A DNA stretch of 64,000 nucleotides from G965267605 sp965267605 (GTDB taxonomy: Bacteria > Bacteroidota > Bacteroidia > Flavobacteriales_E > Vicingaceae): positions 868,001 to 932,000 of the forward strand of contig OZ254088.1 in NCBI GenBank assembly GCA_965267605.1, in the 5' to 3' direction. Both the position numbers and the translations under genes were made by a program. Below the pieces are notes generated by a model. It did not search any database. It was not told where the DNA came from and saw only the letters and a list, made by a program, of their open reading frames with translations. This document shows positions 24,262-31,939 of the stretch, one piece after another; within the stretch, counting starts at the first letter, position 1, and every line of letters starts with the position of its first letter.

Positions 24262-25844
24262 TCTGTTTTGGTTACGGGATCCAGCGTAATGTTTAACTCT
24301 ACTGGTGAACGGTACGCAGCCTTATCAAGTGCTTTGATGGGGTAGTTCACTTGCTTAAAAACAGTACCCTGATTTCGAATAGTGTAATCACCAGGAGGAA
24401 GGATCATTAGAAACTTGCCGCTACCAGCATCTGAATGGTAAGTGCCAATAACTTCTTTCTTGCCGTTCAGGATCTCGAACTTGGCCTTTAACTTCCACGG
24501 AGTGGAATCTCTATTCATTATGACGGTCTTGAATACCGTATAATTAGGCTCGAGGTCGTTAAAGGATACCCTGTAAATATCCAGTCCACCGTAAGAATCT
24601 TCGCGCCATTGCGATACGTATGCATGGCGTCTGTTCTGTGTAAAACTGATACTCATATTGTCATCGATGGTATTCAATGGATATCCCAGGTTTATAGGCG
24701 GTCCCCATGCTCCTGTCTTCGGGTTTTTCTTGCTCATGAAGAGGTCGAAGCCTCCCATGCTCGTGTGTCCTTGTGAGGAGAAATACAACGTATTGCCCTC
24801 GTCCATCAATTGAGGGTTTCTTTCGTCACCTTGTGTGTTTAACTCTGAGATGTTCTGAGGTTGAGCCCAGTTTCCATTATCCAGTTTTCGAACGATCCAC
24901 AGGTCGAATCCGCCATTCCCACCATGACGATTGGAGGCCATAATGATGTACTTTCCATCATTAGACATTGTGGCATCCGTCTCTTTTTGGGCTTGCACCA
25001 TTTCCCCGGTGAACGCCACAGGTCGGTCGTAAGAACTTTTCTTCTTGCCTGCATAGAAAAGGTCGGAAAGCGCGTTTTCATTCTCAAGGTGATAGAGAAT
25101 GTAGTCTCCGTATTCCGACATCCCAGCAATCTCTTCTATGGCCAACGAATTAGGCTTTCCAATAGATTTGGCTGGTTTGTGCTTACCGAATTTGTAGAAG
25201 CTCCAGTAAATGTCTGGGGTAAAGCTACCGTCCAGGGCATAGAGTCCACCAGTAGTACCTTTTCTACGTGTTGAAAAGAAGATTGCTTTTTCATCCGGAA
25301 CAACAACAGGATGGTATTCTTCACCATCAGAATTGATGTGTTTTCCTGCGTTCTCGAAAGAAACATTGATCCTGTTCTTCAGGTATTGAGGCGCATTTTT
25401 GCACTGTAGGATTCGCATGGTGAAATCCTTATAGTGACCGGGGTAAGGACATCTTTTCTTGTACGCCTCAAAGTGTTCTATTGCTTTGTTGAACTGCAGG
25501 TTGTGCTGGTAGGCAACTCCCAGATAGTAATCCAATTCGTAGGGAGGGTCTGCCTTATTCTCTTTGTAGTAAAGTAGCGGTTTCAACGCTTTCGCTTTAT
25601 CACCACCATTCGTTTGAATAAGGCTGGCTGCATAAATGTACTGGAGCTCTGGGTCGGAGGCATTCTTTCTCAACACTCCGTTTACGATACGGAAGGCTTC
25701 GTATGGCATTTTCTTTTTATGAACGACCTTGGCCGCCTTTTCGGTGAAGGGGCCCGGTTCGTACATCTGCGCGTAATGCTTCTGCCCAATAGCGTGTAAT
25801 GAAAACAAGAACGCTACACATATGATCCCAGCGGATCTCAACAT
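24258..25844 (-). CDS. TPR and PD40 beta-propeller protein
   Basis: 528 residues. Signal peptide MLRSAGIICVAFLFSLHAIGQ, TPR-like helices (about 40-145; FRIVNGVLRKNASDPELQYI, NLQFNKAIEHFEAYKK), then PD40/TolB-like propeller repeats (about 175-440; HPVVVPDEKAIFFSTRRKGT, ATMSNDGKYIIMASNRHGG, NPQLMDEGNTLYFSSQGHTS) and a C-terminal beta-sandwich-like stretch. This is the architecture of PorE/PorW-neighbour-type proteins of Bacteroidota except that no OmpA-like peptidoglycan-binding domain follows. A periplasmic scaffold is likely; a T9SS link is an inference. It lies three bases after panB and overlaps the pseudouridine synthase gene. Confidence 0.82.
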   Translation of the reverse strand: MLRSAGIICVAFLFSLHAIGQKHYAQMYEPGPFTEKAAKVVHKKKMPYEAFRIVNGVLRKNASDPELQYIYAASLIQTNGGDKAKALKPLLYYKENKADPPYELDYYLGVAYQHNLQFNKAIEHFEAYKKRCPYPGHYKDFTMRILQCKNAPQYLKNRINVSFENAGKHINSDGEEYHPVVVPDEKAIFFSTRRKGTTGGLYALDGSFTPDIYWSFYKFGKHKPAKSIGKPNSLAIEEIAGMSEYGDYILYHLENENALSDLFYAGKKKSSYDRPVAFTGEMVQAQKETDATMSNDGKYIIMASNRHGGNGGFDLWIVRKLDNGNWAQPQNISELNTQGDERNPQLMDEGNTLYFSSQGHTSMGGFDLFMSKKNPKTGAWGPPINLGYPLNTIDDNMSISFTQNRRHAYVSQWREDSYGGLDIYRVSFNDLEPNYTVFKTVIMNRDSTPWKLKAKFEILNGKKEVIGTYHSDAGSGKFLMILPPGDYTIRNQGTVFKQVNYPIKALDKAAYRSPVELNITLDPVTKTE

Positions 25845-25847
25845 CTC

Positions 25848-26669
25848 TTAATACTGTTCTGAGTCGTTCGGGAAGTCCATAGCCTTTACGTCATTGACGT
25901 AAGCTTCAACGCTGCTCTGGATCTGGTCATAAAGGTTGTTGTACCTTCTGAGGAATCTCGGACTGAATTCTTTGGTTATACCCAGCATGTCGTGAGATAC
26001 CAATACCTGACCATCAACCCCGCCACCGGCTCCAATTCCAATCATCGGTATGGTTACCTCTTTGGCAACTTGCTCCGCCAACGTGGCTGGGATCTTTTCC
26101 AAAACAATGGCGAAGCAGCCTGCTTCTTCCAATGCTTTAGCATCAGATATCAATTTCTGTGCCTCTTCGTCCTGCTTGGCTCTAACTACGTAAGTCCCAA
26201 ACTTATAGATCGATTGGGGTATGAGTCCAAGATGCCCCATTACAGGGATGCCTGCAGTCAAAATTCGATTCACAGACTCAACAATCTCAACACCACCCTC
26301 CATTTTTACCGCGTGGGCACCTGCTTCCTTCATGATTCGGATAGCAGATGAAAGCGCTTCTTTCGAATTTCCCTGGTACGTTCCGAAAGGAAGATCTACC
26401 ACAACCAAAGCGCGTTTAACGCCCCTTACGACAGAAGCGGCATGGTAGATCATCTCATTCAAGGTGATGGGTAGTGTGGTTTCATGACCGGCCATCACGT
26501 TAGATGCAGAGTCACCCACAAGAATTACATCAATGCCTGCGCTATCAATGATTCTGGCCATTGAATAGTCATAGGCAGTCAGCATGGAGATCTTCTCCTT
26601 ACGCTGCTTCATTTCAAGCAACACGTGTGTCGTAATTCGCTTGATTTCCTTCGAAGTTGCAGTAGACAT
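25848..26669 (-). CDS. panB: 3-methyl-2-oxobutanoate hydroxymethyltransferase PanB
   Basis: 273 residues, normal length. Motifs: KISMLTAYDYSMARIID, ILVGDSASNVMAGHETTLP (Mg-binding Asp), VVVDLPFGTYQ (second Mg ligand Asp), AVKMEGG, PVMGHLGLIPQSI, the catalytic Glu in AIVLEKIPA, and IGIGAGGGVDGQVLV. It adds a hydroxymethyl group from methylene-THF to 2-oxoisovalerate, the first committed step of pantothenate and CoA synthesis. The start at 26669 is fixed by AAAGGAGG five bases upstream; the ATG at 26690 would lie before that site. It heads the minus-strand run down to 21663. The other pan genes are not in the window. Confidence 0.95.
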   Translation of the reverse strand: MSTATSKEIKRITTHVLLEMKQRKEKISMLTAYDYSMARIIDSAGIDVILVGDSASNVMAGHETTLPITLNEMIYHAASVVRGVKRALVVVDLPFGTYQGNSKEALSSAIRIMKEAGAHAVKMEGGVEIVESVNRILTAGIPVMGHLGLIPQSIYKFGTYVVRAKQDEEAQKLISDAKALEEAGCFAIVLEKIPATLAEQVAKEVTIPMIGIGAGGGVDGQVLVSHDMLGITKEFSPRFLRRYNNLYDQIQSSVEAYVNDVKAMDFPNDSEQY

Positions 26670-26674
26670 GCTTT

Positions 26675-26682
26675 CCTCCTTT
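26675..26682 (-). promoter_or_regulatory. Strong Shine-Dalgarno AAAGGAGG before panB
   Basis: AAAGGAGG on the minus strand, five bases before the ATG at 26669. It stands out in a window where almost no other gene has a Shine-Dalgarno sequence, as expected for Bacteroidota. It decides the panB start. Confidence 0.7.
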
Positions 26683-26740
26683 AATACCAATTGGATTGCC
26701 GTTTATCAAACAGCCGTCCCTTTGGTAAAATAATGCGGTT

Positions 26741-26748
26741 CAAAACTA
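26741..26748 (-). promoter_or_regulatory. Candidate -7 box TAGTTTTG for panB
   Basis: TAGTTTTG on the minus strand fits TAnnTTTG exactly, 71 bases before the panB ATG. No TTG is found at the expected -33 distance. A leader of about 65 bases would include the Shine-Dalgarno site. Confidence 0.4.
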
Positions 26749-26779
26749 CAAATTATGCCTCGACTTCTTGAATTGTTCC

Positions 26780-26787
26780 TATTTTTG
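26780..26787 (+). promoter_or_regulatory. Candidate -7 box TATTTTTG for the 26792 lipoprotein
   Basis: TATTTTTG fits TAnnTTTG and ends four bases before the ATG at 26792, so the transcript would be almost leaderless. No clear -33 TTG at the usual spacing; support is partial. Confidence 0.35.
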
Positions 26788-26791
26788 CCCC

Positions 26792-27871
26792 ATGCGAAAA
26801 GCATTCGGTCTGCTCGTAGTTTTGATGGTTGTTCTATGCAGTTCTTGCACAACCGATATTGATCTCACCGCCAATTGGAAAGACATCTCTGTGGTCTACG
26901 GTTTGTTGGATCATAAAGCGGATACACAATACATCAGAATTAACAAGGCATTTTTGGGCGAGGCAGATGCCGCTGAAATGGCAAAAAATCCAGATTCATT
27001 GAAGTACAATAACCTTACGGTTATGCTTACTGAGTACGATTTCAATGACAATATGGTGCGCACCATGACCTTTACACCTGTAACGCATATCCTAAAGGAT
27101 ACAGGTTACTTTGCGCATCAGAACCATATTGTATATGCGGCACCATCAACAGATGGCAATGGTTCAATGCACCAGAACAACAGGTATGAATTGACGATCA
27201 CCAACAATGAAACAGGAAAAGTGATCACCTCGGAAACTGAGCTTCCTAATACGATGAGTCTTAGCCAACCTAGCTCTGCCGCTACAAAGTACACACTTGC
27301 AAACCAGCAAGGGGAGTATTTTGAAAAGTCACGCATTGAGTGGGTTACTGGACCAGATTCTAAGCGATACGAGATCTGGTTGAAGTACAGGTGGCAGAAT
27401 GTGATATTTAGCGGAACAGATACCATTTCAGTCGATGATTCTATTAGGTTCAAGATAGGGCAGGATAAGACACTGGGACTTGAAGGATCGGAGCAGTTGG
27501 GTATAGACTGGAATACGGGTAAGTTCTTCGATAAAGTGAAAGATCATATAACCTCCGTTCCTAATTACAATGCCAATGTGTTCTACAGAAGAAGTGGCAG
27601 TTGTGACCTTGAATTTGTTATTGCAGGTGATGCTTTGAATACCTATATGGAAGTAAATGAGCCTTCGAATAGCATTGTTCAGGAACGTCCGGAGTTCACT
27701 AACCTGGTTACAGAAGATAAATCAGCAATTGGTGTGTTTTCTTCGAGGACAGTGCAGAAGAAGTTGTTTGCTGATATATCCGCGTGGTCTATCAATAAGC
27801 TGAAAACAGAAGGATTGCTGTTTTGTGACCCTTCAGTTTCGATCACAAACCCGGTTCCTTGCCCTCAATAG
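26792..27871 (+). CDS. Lipoprotein, DUF4249-like
   Basis: 359 residues from the ATG at 26792, which gives the lipoprotein signal MRKAFGLLVVLMVVLCSSC (Cys 19). The mature protein is beta-rich: DISVVYGLLDHKADTQYIRI, NLTVMLTEYDFNDNMVRTM, RYELTITNNETGKVITSETE, and near the end AIGVFSSRTVQKKLFADIS. The layout of an early VVYGLLD...IRI strand and a late GVFSSR motif resembles DUF4249 lipoproteins that often accompany TonB-linked systems, but I could not verify the family. No TonB receptor is adjacent. Divergent from panB. Confidence 0.7.
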   Translation: MRKAFGLLVVLMVVLCSSCTTDIDLTANWKDISVVYGLLDHKADTQYIRINKAFLGEADAAEMAKNPDSLKYNNLTVMLTEYDFNDNMVRTMTFTPVTHILKDTGYFAHQNHIVYAAPSTDGNGSMHQNNRYELTITNNETGKVITSETELPNTMSLSQPSSAATKYTLANQQGEYFEKSRIEWVTGPDSKRYEIWLKYRWQNVIFSGTDTISVDDSIRFKIGQDKTLGLEGSEQLGIDWNTGKFFDKVKDHITSVPNYNANVFYRRSGSCDLEFVIAGDALNTYMEVNEPSNSIVQERPEFTNLVTEDKSAIGVFSSRTVQKKLFADISAWSINKLKTEGLLFCDPSVSITNPVPCPQ

Positions 27872-27973
27872 GAACTGACATCCTGTCATAATTACATCCT
27901 TATTCTCTGGTTTGGCAGTCTTTCGCTGACAGATTTACCTGTATTATATGGTATACGCCCGATGGCACAGAAG

Positions 27974-27992
27974 TTGACATAAGACTGGTCAA
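27974..27992. promoter_or_regulatory. Inverted repeat TTGAC-N9-GTCAA before dnaK
   Basis: TTGAC (27974-27978) and GTCAA (27988-27992) are perfect 5-bp arms with a 9-base spacer, 15 bases before the dnaK start. The spacer equals that of the CIRCE operator (TTAGCACTC-N9-GAGTGCTAA), but the arm sequence does not match CIRCE. Confidence 0.3.
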
Positions 27993-28007
27993 ACATTATT
28001 AGCGAAA

Positions 28008-29921
28008 ATGAGCAAGATTATAGGCATAGATTTAGGAACAACGAACTCGTGTGTTTCCGTAATGGAAGGAAACGAGCCGGTTGTTATTCCTAACAGCGAA
28101 GGAAAGAGAACGACACCATCTATCGTGGCGTTCCTGAAGGATGGAGAACGTGCTGTGGGTGATCCTGCTAAGAGGCAGGCGATCACAAACCCGCACCATA
28201 CCATTTACAGTATCAAAAGATTTATGGGGCAACTTTTCAGTGATCTGGGAAAAGAAGTGAAGCGTGTGCCTTATGAAGTGGTGAAGGGAGATAATGACAC
28301 ACCTCGGGTGAAGATAGAAGACAGAACGTATACACCTCAGGAGATCTCAGCCATGGTGCTTCAGAAAATGAAGAAGACCGCGGAAGATTACCTGGGTACT
28401 TCAGTTACAGAAGCGGTAATTACTGTTCCTGCATACTTCAATGACGCTCAGCGTCAGGCTACCAAAGAAGCAGGTGAGATTGCAGGGCTTACGGTGAGAA
28501 GAATTATCAACGAACCAACTGCTGCGTCTTTGGCGTATGGTTTGGATAAGCGTACTGCCGACATGAAGATCGTTGTATTCGACTTCGGAGGTGGTACACA
28601 CGATGTTTCAATCCTTGAATTAGGAGACGGAGTGTTTGAAGTAAAGTCAACAGACGGTGACACACACCTTGGGGGTGATGATGTGGATCAAAAGATCATT
28701 GATTGGCTGGCAGAAGAATTCAAGAATGATGAAGGCATCGACCTTAGAGATGACGCGATGGCACTTCAACGTTTGAAGGAAGCTGCTGAGAAGGCGAAGA
28801 TTGAACTCTCAAGTACAACACAAACGGAGATTAACCTTCCGTATGTTACAGCTACGGATTCAGGTCCGAAGCACCTGGTAAGGTCCTTGTCACGGGCACA
28901 GTTCGAGCAGCTGATCGATGACATTATTAAAAGAACAATAGAGCCTTGTAAGTCAGCACTTCAGAATGCAGGCATGTCAGTTGGTGATATTGATGAGGTG
29001 ATCCTTGTGGGTGGGTCCACGAGAATTCCAGCCATTCAGGAAGCAGTAAAAGGCTTCTTTGGTAAAGACCCTTCTAAAGGTGTAAACCCGGATGAGGTAG
29101 TTTCTCTTGGAGCTGCAATTCAGGGTGGTGTGCTTACTGGGGAAGTGAAGGATGTGCTTCTTCTGGATGTTACGCCACTATCAGTGGGTATTGAAACCCT
29201 TGGAGGTGTAATGACGAAACTGATTGAGTCCAATACGACTATTCCAACGAAGAAGTCACAAGTGTTCTCAACAGCTGCCGATAACCAGCCTTCGGTTGAG
29301 ATCCATGTACTGCAAGGAGAACGTTCCATGGCGGGAGATAACAAGACGATTGGTAGGTTCCACCTAACCGATTTACCTCCAGCACCAAGGGGAGTTCCTC
29401 AGATTGAAGTAGTGTTCGATATTGATGCGAACGGTATCATGAACGTCTCTGCGAAAGACAATGCTACCGGTAAAGAACAATCGATTAGAATTGAAGCCTC
29501 TTCAGGACTTAGTGATGATGAAATCACAAGGATGAAGCGTGAAGCTGAAGAGAACGCAGATGCGGACAAGGAAGCGAAAGACAAGATTGACAAGGTTAAT
29601 CAGGCTGATTCAATGATCTTCCAAACCGAGAAGCAACTCAGCGAATACGGAGATAAGATTCCTGCGGACAAGAAGCAACCTATAGAGGATGCTTTGGCCG
29701 AGCTAAAAACAGCTCATCAAGCGCAGGACCTGACTGGAATTGATGCGGGCATGGAAAAGTTGAATACCGCTTTCCAGGCAGCTTCTCAAGAAATGTATCA
29801 GGCACAGCAAGAAGCTGGTGGAGGAGCAGATGCTCAGGATGCCGGTAGTGCTGAAGCTGGATCTGATGAGGAGGTGACAGACGTTGATTTCGAAGAAGTC
29901 AACGAGGATGATGCGAAATAA
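28008..29921 (+). CDS. dnaK: Molecular chaperone DnaK (Hsp70)
   Basis: 637 residues, full length. Nucleotide-binding domain about 1-385 with IGIDLGTTNSCVSVMEGNEP, EAVITVPAYFNDAQRQATKE, VFDFGGGTHDVSILELGDG and VGGSTRIPAIQEAV; interdomain linker and substrate-binding domain begin at DVLLLDVTPLSVGIETLGG; a helical lid follows and the tail ends with the conserved EEVTDVDFEEVNEDDAK. It folds and refolds proteins with DnaJ and GrpE, neither of which is adjacent. One oddity: FGGGTHDVSI has His where most DnaK have Phe or Leu. A terminator follows at 29946. Confidence 0.97.
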   Translation: MSKIIGIDLGTTNSCVSVMEGNEPVVIPNSEGKRTTPSIVAFLKDGERAVGDPAKRQAITNPHHTIYSIKRFMGQLFSDLGKEVKRVPYEVVKGDNDTPRVKIEDRTYTPQEISAMVLQKMKKTAEDYLGTSVTEAVITVPAYFNDAQRQATKEAGEIAGLTVRRIINEPTAASLAYGLDKRTADMKIVVFDFGGGTHDVSILELGDGVFEVKSTDGDTHLGGDDVDQKIIDWLAEEFKNDEGIDLRDDAMALQRLKEAAEKAKIELSSTTQTEINLPYVTATDSGPKHLVRSLSRAQFEQLIDDIIKRTIEPCKSALQNAGMSVGDIDEVILVGGSTRIPAIQEAVKGFFGKDPSKGVNPDEVVSLGAAIQGGVLTGEVKDVLLLDVTPLSVGIETLGGVMTKLIESNTTIPTKKSQVFSTAADNQPSVEIHVLQGERSMAGDNKTIGRFHLTDLPPAPRGVPQIEVVFDIDANGIMNVSAKDNATGKEQSIRIEASSGLSDDEITRMKREAEENADADKEAKDKIDKVNQADSMIFQTEKQLSEYGDKIPADKKQPIEDALAELKTAHQAQDLTGIDAGMEKLNTAFQAASQEMYQAQQEAGGGADAQDAGSAEAGSDEEVTDVDFEEVNEDDAK

Positions 29922-29945
29922 ACGCAACTCATTTATATGGAAAAG

Positions 29946-29976
29946 GCCCTTCGAGCAATCGGAGGGCTTTTTTATT
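29946..29976 (+). terminator. Rho-independent terminator of dnaK
   Basis: GCCCTTCG and CGGAGGGC arms (29946-29953, 29960-29967) with loop AGCAAT make an 8-bp stem with one T-G wobble, followed by TTTTTTATT. The tail overlaps the stop codon of the convergent stress-protein gene. Confidence 0.85.
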
Positions 29977-30796
29977 CGTCATCGGTGTTGATGGTCAGTA
30001 CAGGTCGGTAGGAGTGATTTACAAGATCTTGAGAAACACTTTCCTTGAACAATCTCCATATGCCACCTGCTGCATGCGTTCGGATCGCAATCATGTCGAT
30101 GTTCTTCTTCATGGAGTATTCCATGATCCCGAACTCCTTCTTTTTGGCATTTACTACCACCTTTTCTGTTCTAACGTTGTACTTCGCTGTGATCAGTTCG
30201 TTGAAGGCACTTACGTTTTCCATAGCGGATTGATAATGCTTTGAGTCCTCACCACGCGTATTGGTCATCAAGAGGTGAACTGTGGGGTAGAAGTGCTTCA
30301 CGTAACCGAACAGATGGTCAAAGGCAAGCTCGGTACCAGGACCGAAGTTAGATGCAAAGACCACATTCTTCAATTTGATAGAATTCACACGGTGTTTAAT
30401 GGTAAGCACATCTTTCTCCGTGTTTCTAACCACTTTCTGAGGTGTGCTTCCTACCATGAATTGTCCAAGGTTTCCAGTGCCCTGAGAACCAAGAATAATA
30501 AGGTCCGCGTTAATGATGTCGGCATATTTAACAATACGCATACCAATGTCACCTACAGTAACTACAGGTTTAACAGGAAGTCCGGCCAGGAAATCAGACT
30601 TCAATAAATCCGACATTTTGACCTCCCCTTCAACCCGCAATTCCGCATCTTCCATAAAGAGGTCGTAGAATATACCCGGGTCAACAACATGAAGAATGTG
30701 TAATTCTAGTTCCAGTTCACGGGCATACTCAGCAGCGAACTCCAATGCGTATCTCGCGGTGTCTGAAAAGTCTGTTGGAACCAGTATAGCCTCCAT
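29972..30796 (-). CDS. Tandem universal stress protein (UspA family)
   Basis: 274 residues with two Usp domains. The first starts AILVPTDFSDTARYALEFAA and contains DLIILGSQGTGNLGQFMVGS, which keeps the ATP-binding G-x2-G-x9-GS pattern and ends PQKVVRNTEKDVLTIK. The second half (about 145-274; NVVFASNFGPGTELAFDHLF, DMIAIRTHAAGGIWRLFKES) has lost that glycine motif and probably does not bind ATP. Such tandem Usp proteins are cytoplasmic and induced under stress. Convergent with dnaK; divergent from surE by 64 bases. Confidence 0.88.
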   Translation of the reverse strand: MEAILVPTDFSDTARYALEFAAEYARELELELHILHVVDPGIFYDLFMEDAELRVEGEVKMSDLLKSDFLAGLPVKPVVTVGDIGMRIVKYADIINADLIILGSQGTGNLGQFMVGSTPQKVVRNTEKDVLTIKHRVNSIKLKNVVFASNFGPGTELAFDHLFGYVKHFYPTVHLLMTNTRGEDSKHYQSAMENVSAFNELITAKYNVRTEKVVVNAKKKEFGIMEYSMKKNIDMIAIRTHAAGGIWRLFKESVSQDLVNHSYRPVLTINTDDE

Positions 30797-30818
30797 GTGG
30801 AGAAATATACGACAAATC

Positions 30819-30848
30819 TTGATCGACCAATTTGATTAACTAGATTTG
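30819..30848 (+). promoter_or_regulatory. Promoter of surE, TTG-N19-TAGATTTG
   Basis: TTG (30819-30821), 19-base spacer and TAGATTTG (30841-30848) match the Bacteroidota vegetative promoter (-33 TTG, -7 TAnnTTTG) in both parts and in spacing. A transcript would start near 30855, a few bases before the ATG at 30861. Confidence 0.65.
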
Positions 30849-30860
30849 CCTGAGTCGGCC

Positions 30861-31619
30861 ATGAGGATACTAGTTACCAACGATGATAGTGTTAGAGCAC
30901 CGGGCATTCACGCCCTTGCGGAAGTAGCTTCAGAATTCGGTGAGGTAATGGTAATGGCACCCGATCAAGGCAGGTCTGGACAGGGACATGCGATAACAGT
31001 GGCCACGTTCCTTACAATTACAGAAGAGGTAAGAGAATTCGGTGAGATCGAGGCTTACAGTTGTTCTGGTACGCCAGTGGATTGTGTGAAGTTCGCATTA
31101 CACGAGTTTTATGAGCAAAGGCCAGATCTTATCCTCTCTGGAGTAAATCACGGTAGCAACGCTTCAGTTAATGTGATCTACTCAGGTACCATGGGAGCGG
31201 CAATAGAGGGAGCAATGAATGGTATTCATTCGATTGGGTTTTCGCTTGTTGAGCACAGCCATGCTGCGAACCTTGAGCCAACCAAAGATGTTATTCGAAG
31301 AGTGCTGGAGAATTTTAACCCAGACGAGCATGAGCGTGCAGCTTGTTTAAATGTTAACATCCCTTACCCTAAGAACGGTGATAAGATCAAGGGGTTGAAA
31401 TGGTGTAGGCAGGCGGATGCAAGGTGGATTGAAGCATTTGACAAACGTCAGGATCCATTTGGGAGACAATATTTCTGGTTAACTGGCGATTTTGTTTCTG
31501 AAGATCGAATAGAAGGGACAGATCTATGGGCTTTGGAAAACAACTTTGTTTCTATTGTGCCGGTGAGTTACAATATGACTGACGGAAACTACAGTGGTTT
31601 CGGTGATCATACGTTATGA
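30861..31619 (+). CDS. surE: 5'/3'-nucleotidase SurE
   Basis: 252 residues from the ATG at 30861. Metal and phosphate site: MRILVTNDDS (D8, D9), RSGQGHAIT (S39) and LSGVNHGSNASVNVIYSGTM with the conserved Asn, plus GTPVDCVKFAL. SurE dephosphorylates nucleoside monophosphates, especially damaged or excess ones under stress. Length is normal. An in-frame TTG at 30846 is inside the -7 box and is rejected. It overlaps the next gene by four bases (ATGA), starting a four-gene run surE - membrane protein - lpxB - SpoIID-like. Confidence 0.93.
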   Translation: MRILVTNDDSVRAPGIHALAEVASEFGEVMVMAPDQGRSGQGHAITVATFLTITEEVREFGEIEAYSCSGTPVDCVKFALHEFYEQRPDLILSGVNHGSNASVNVIYSGTMGAAIEGAMNGIHSIGFSLVEHSHAANLEPTKDVIRRVLENFNPDEHERAACLNVNIPYPKNGDKIKGLKWCRQADARWIEAFDKRQDPFGRQYFWLTGDFVSEDRIEGTDLWALENNFVSIVPVSYNMTDGNYSGFGDHTL

Positions 31620-31939
31620 CAGAAAAGCAACAGGAAAGGGCGAGCCTTGGTGAAATTGCACTGGGTATGCTGTTCGGGGCGTTGGGCCTCGTTGTAGGAT
31701 TCATATTGTATTGGTTGTTTCTCTATATCTCCGGTGGTGTAGGTTTTGGTTACTTCTGGAATGATATGTTTCTCGGTACGGACATCTTCAAATCCAAGAT
31801 CATCACCGGAGCCATCGTGATGGACTGTTTCCTGTTCTATCTGTTCATGAGGCTTGGGAAGGACAGCTACAACTTTGGGATGCTGTTTGTGATCATTATA
31901 GCAGTAATTGCAGCCGTTTACTTTTATATCGACACGTGA
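31616..31939 (+). CDS. Small membrane protein of unknown function
   Basis: 107 residues with three hydrophobic segments (about 14-37, 59-80 and 87-105), the first glycine-rich (LGMLFGALGLVVGFILYWLF). No family recognised. It overlaps surE by four bases and lpxB by four (GTGA), so the three are tightly coupled. A role in envelope lipid handling next to LpxB is possible but only from context. Confidence 0.7.
   Translation: MTEKQQERASLGEIALGMLFGALGLVVGFILYWLFLYISGGVGFGYFWNDMFLGTDIFKSKIITGAIVMDCFLFYLFMRLGKDSYNFGMLFVIIIAVIAAVYFYIDT

Noticed and set aside
26687..26694. CCAATTGG palindrome upstream of panB
   Set aside because: Only 8 bp with no extension; expected by chance.
27974..28002. TTGACA-N17-TATTAG, an E. 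coli-like sigma70 promoter before dnaK
   Set aside because: Bacteroidota use a different consensus (TTG / TAnnTTTG), and transcription would start at or inside the dnaK start codon.
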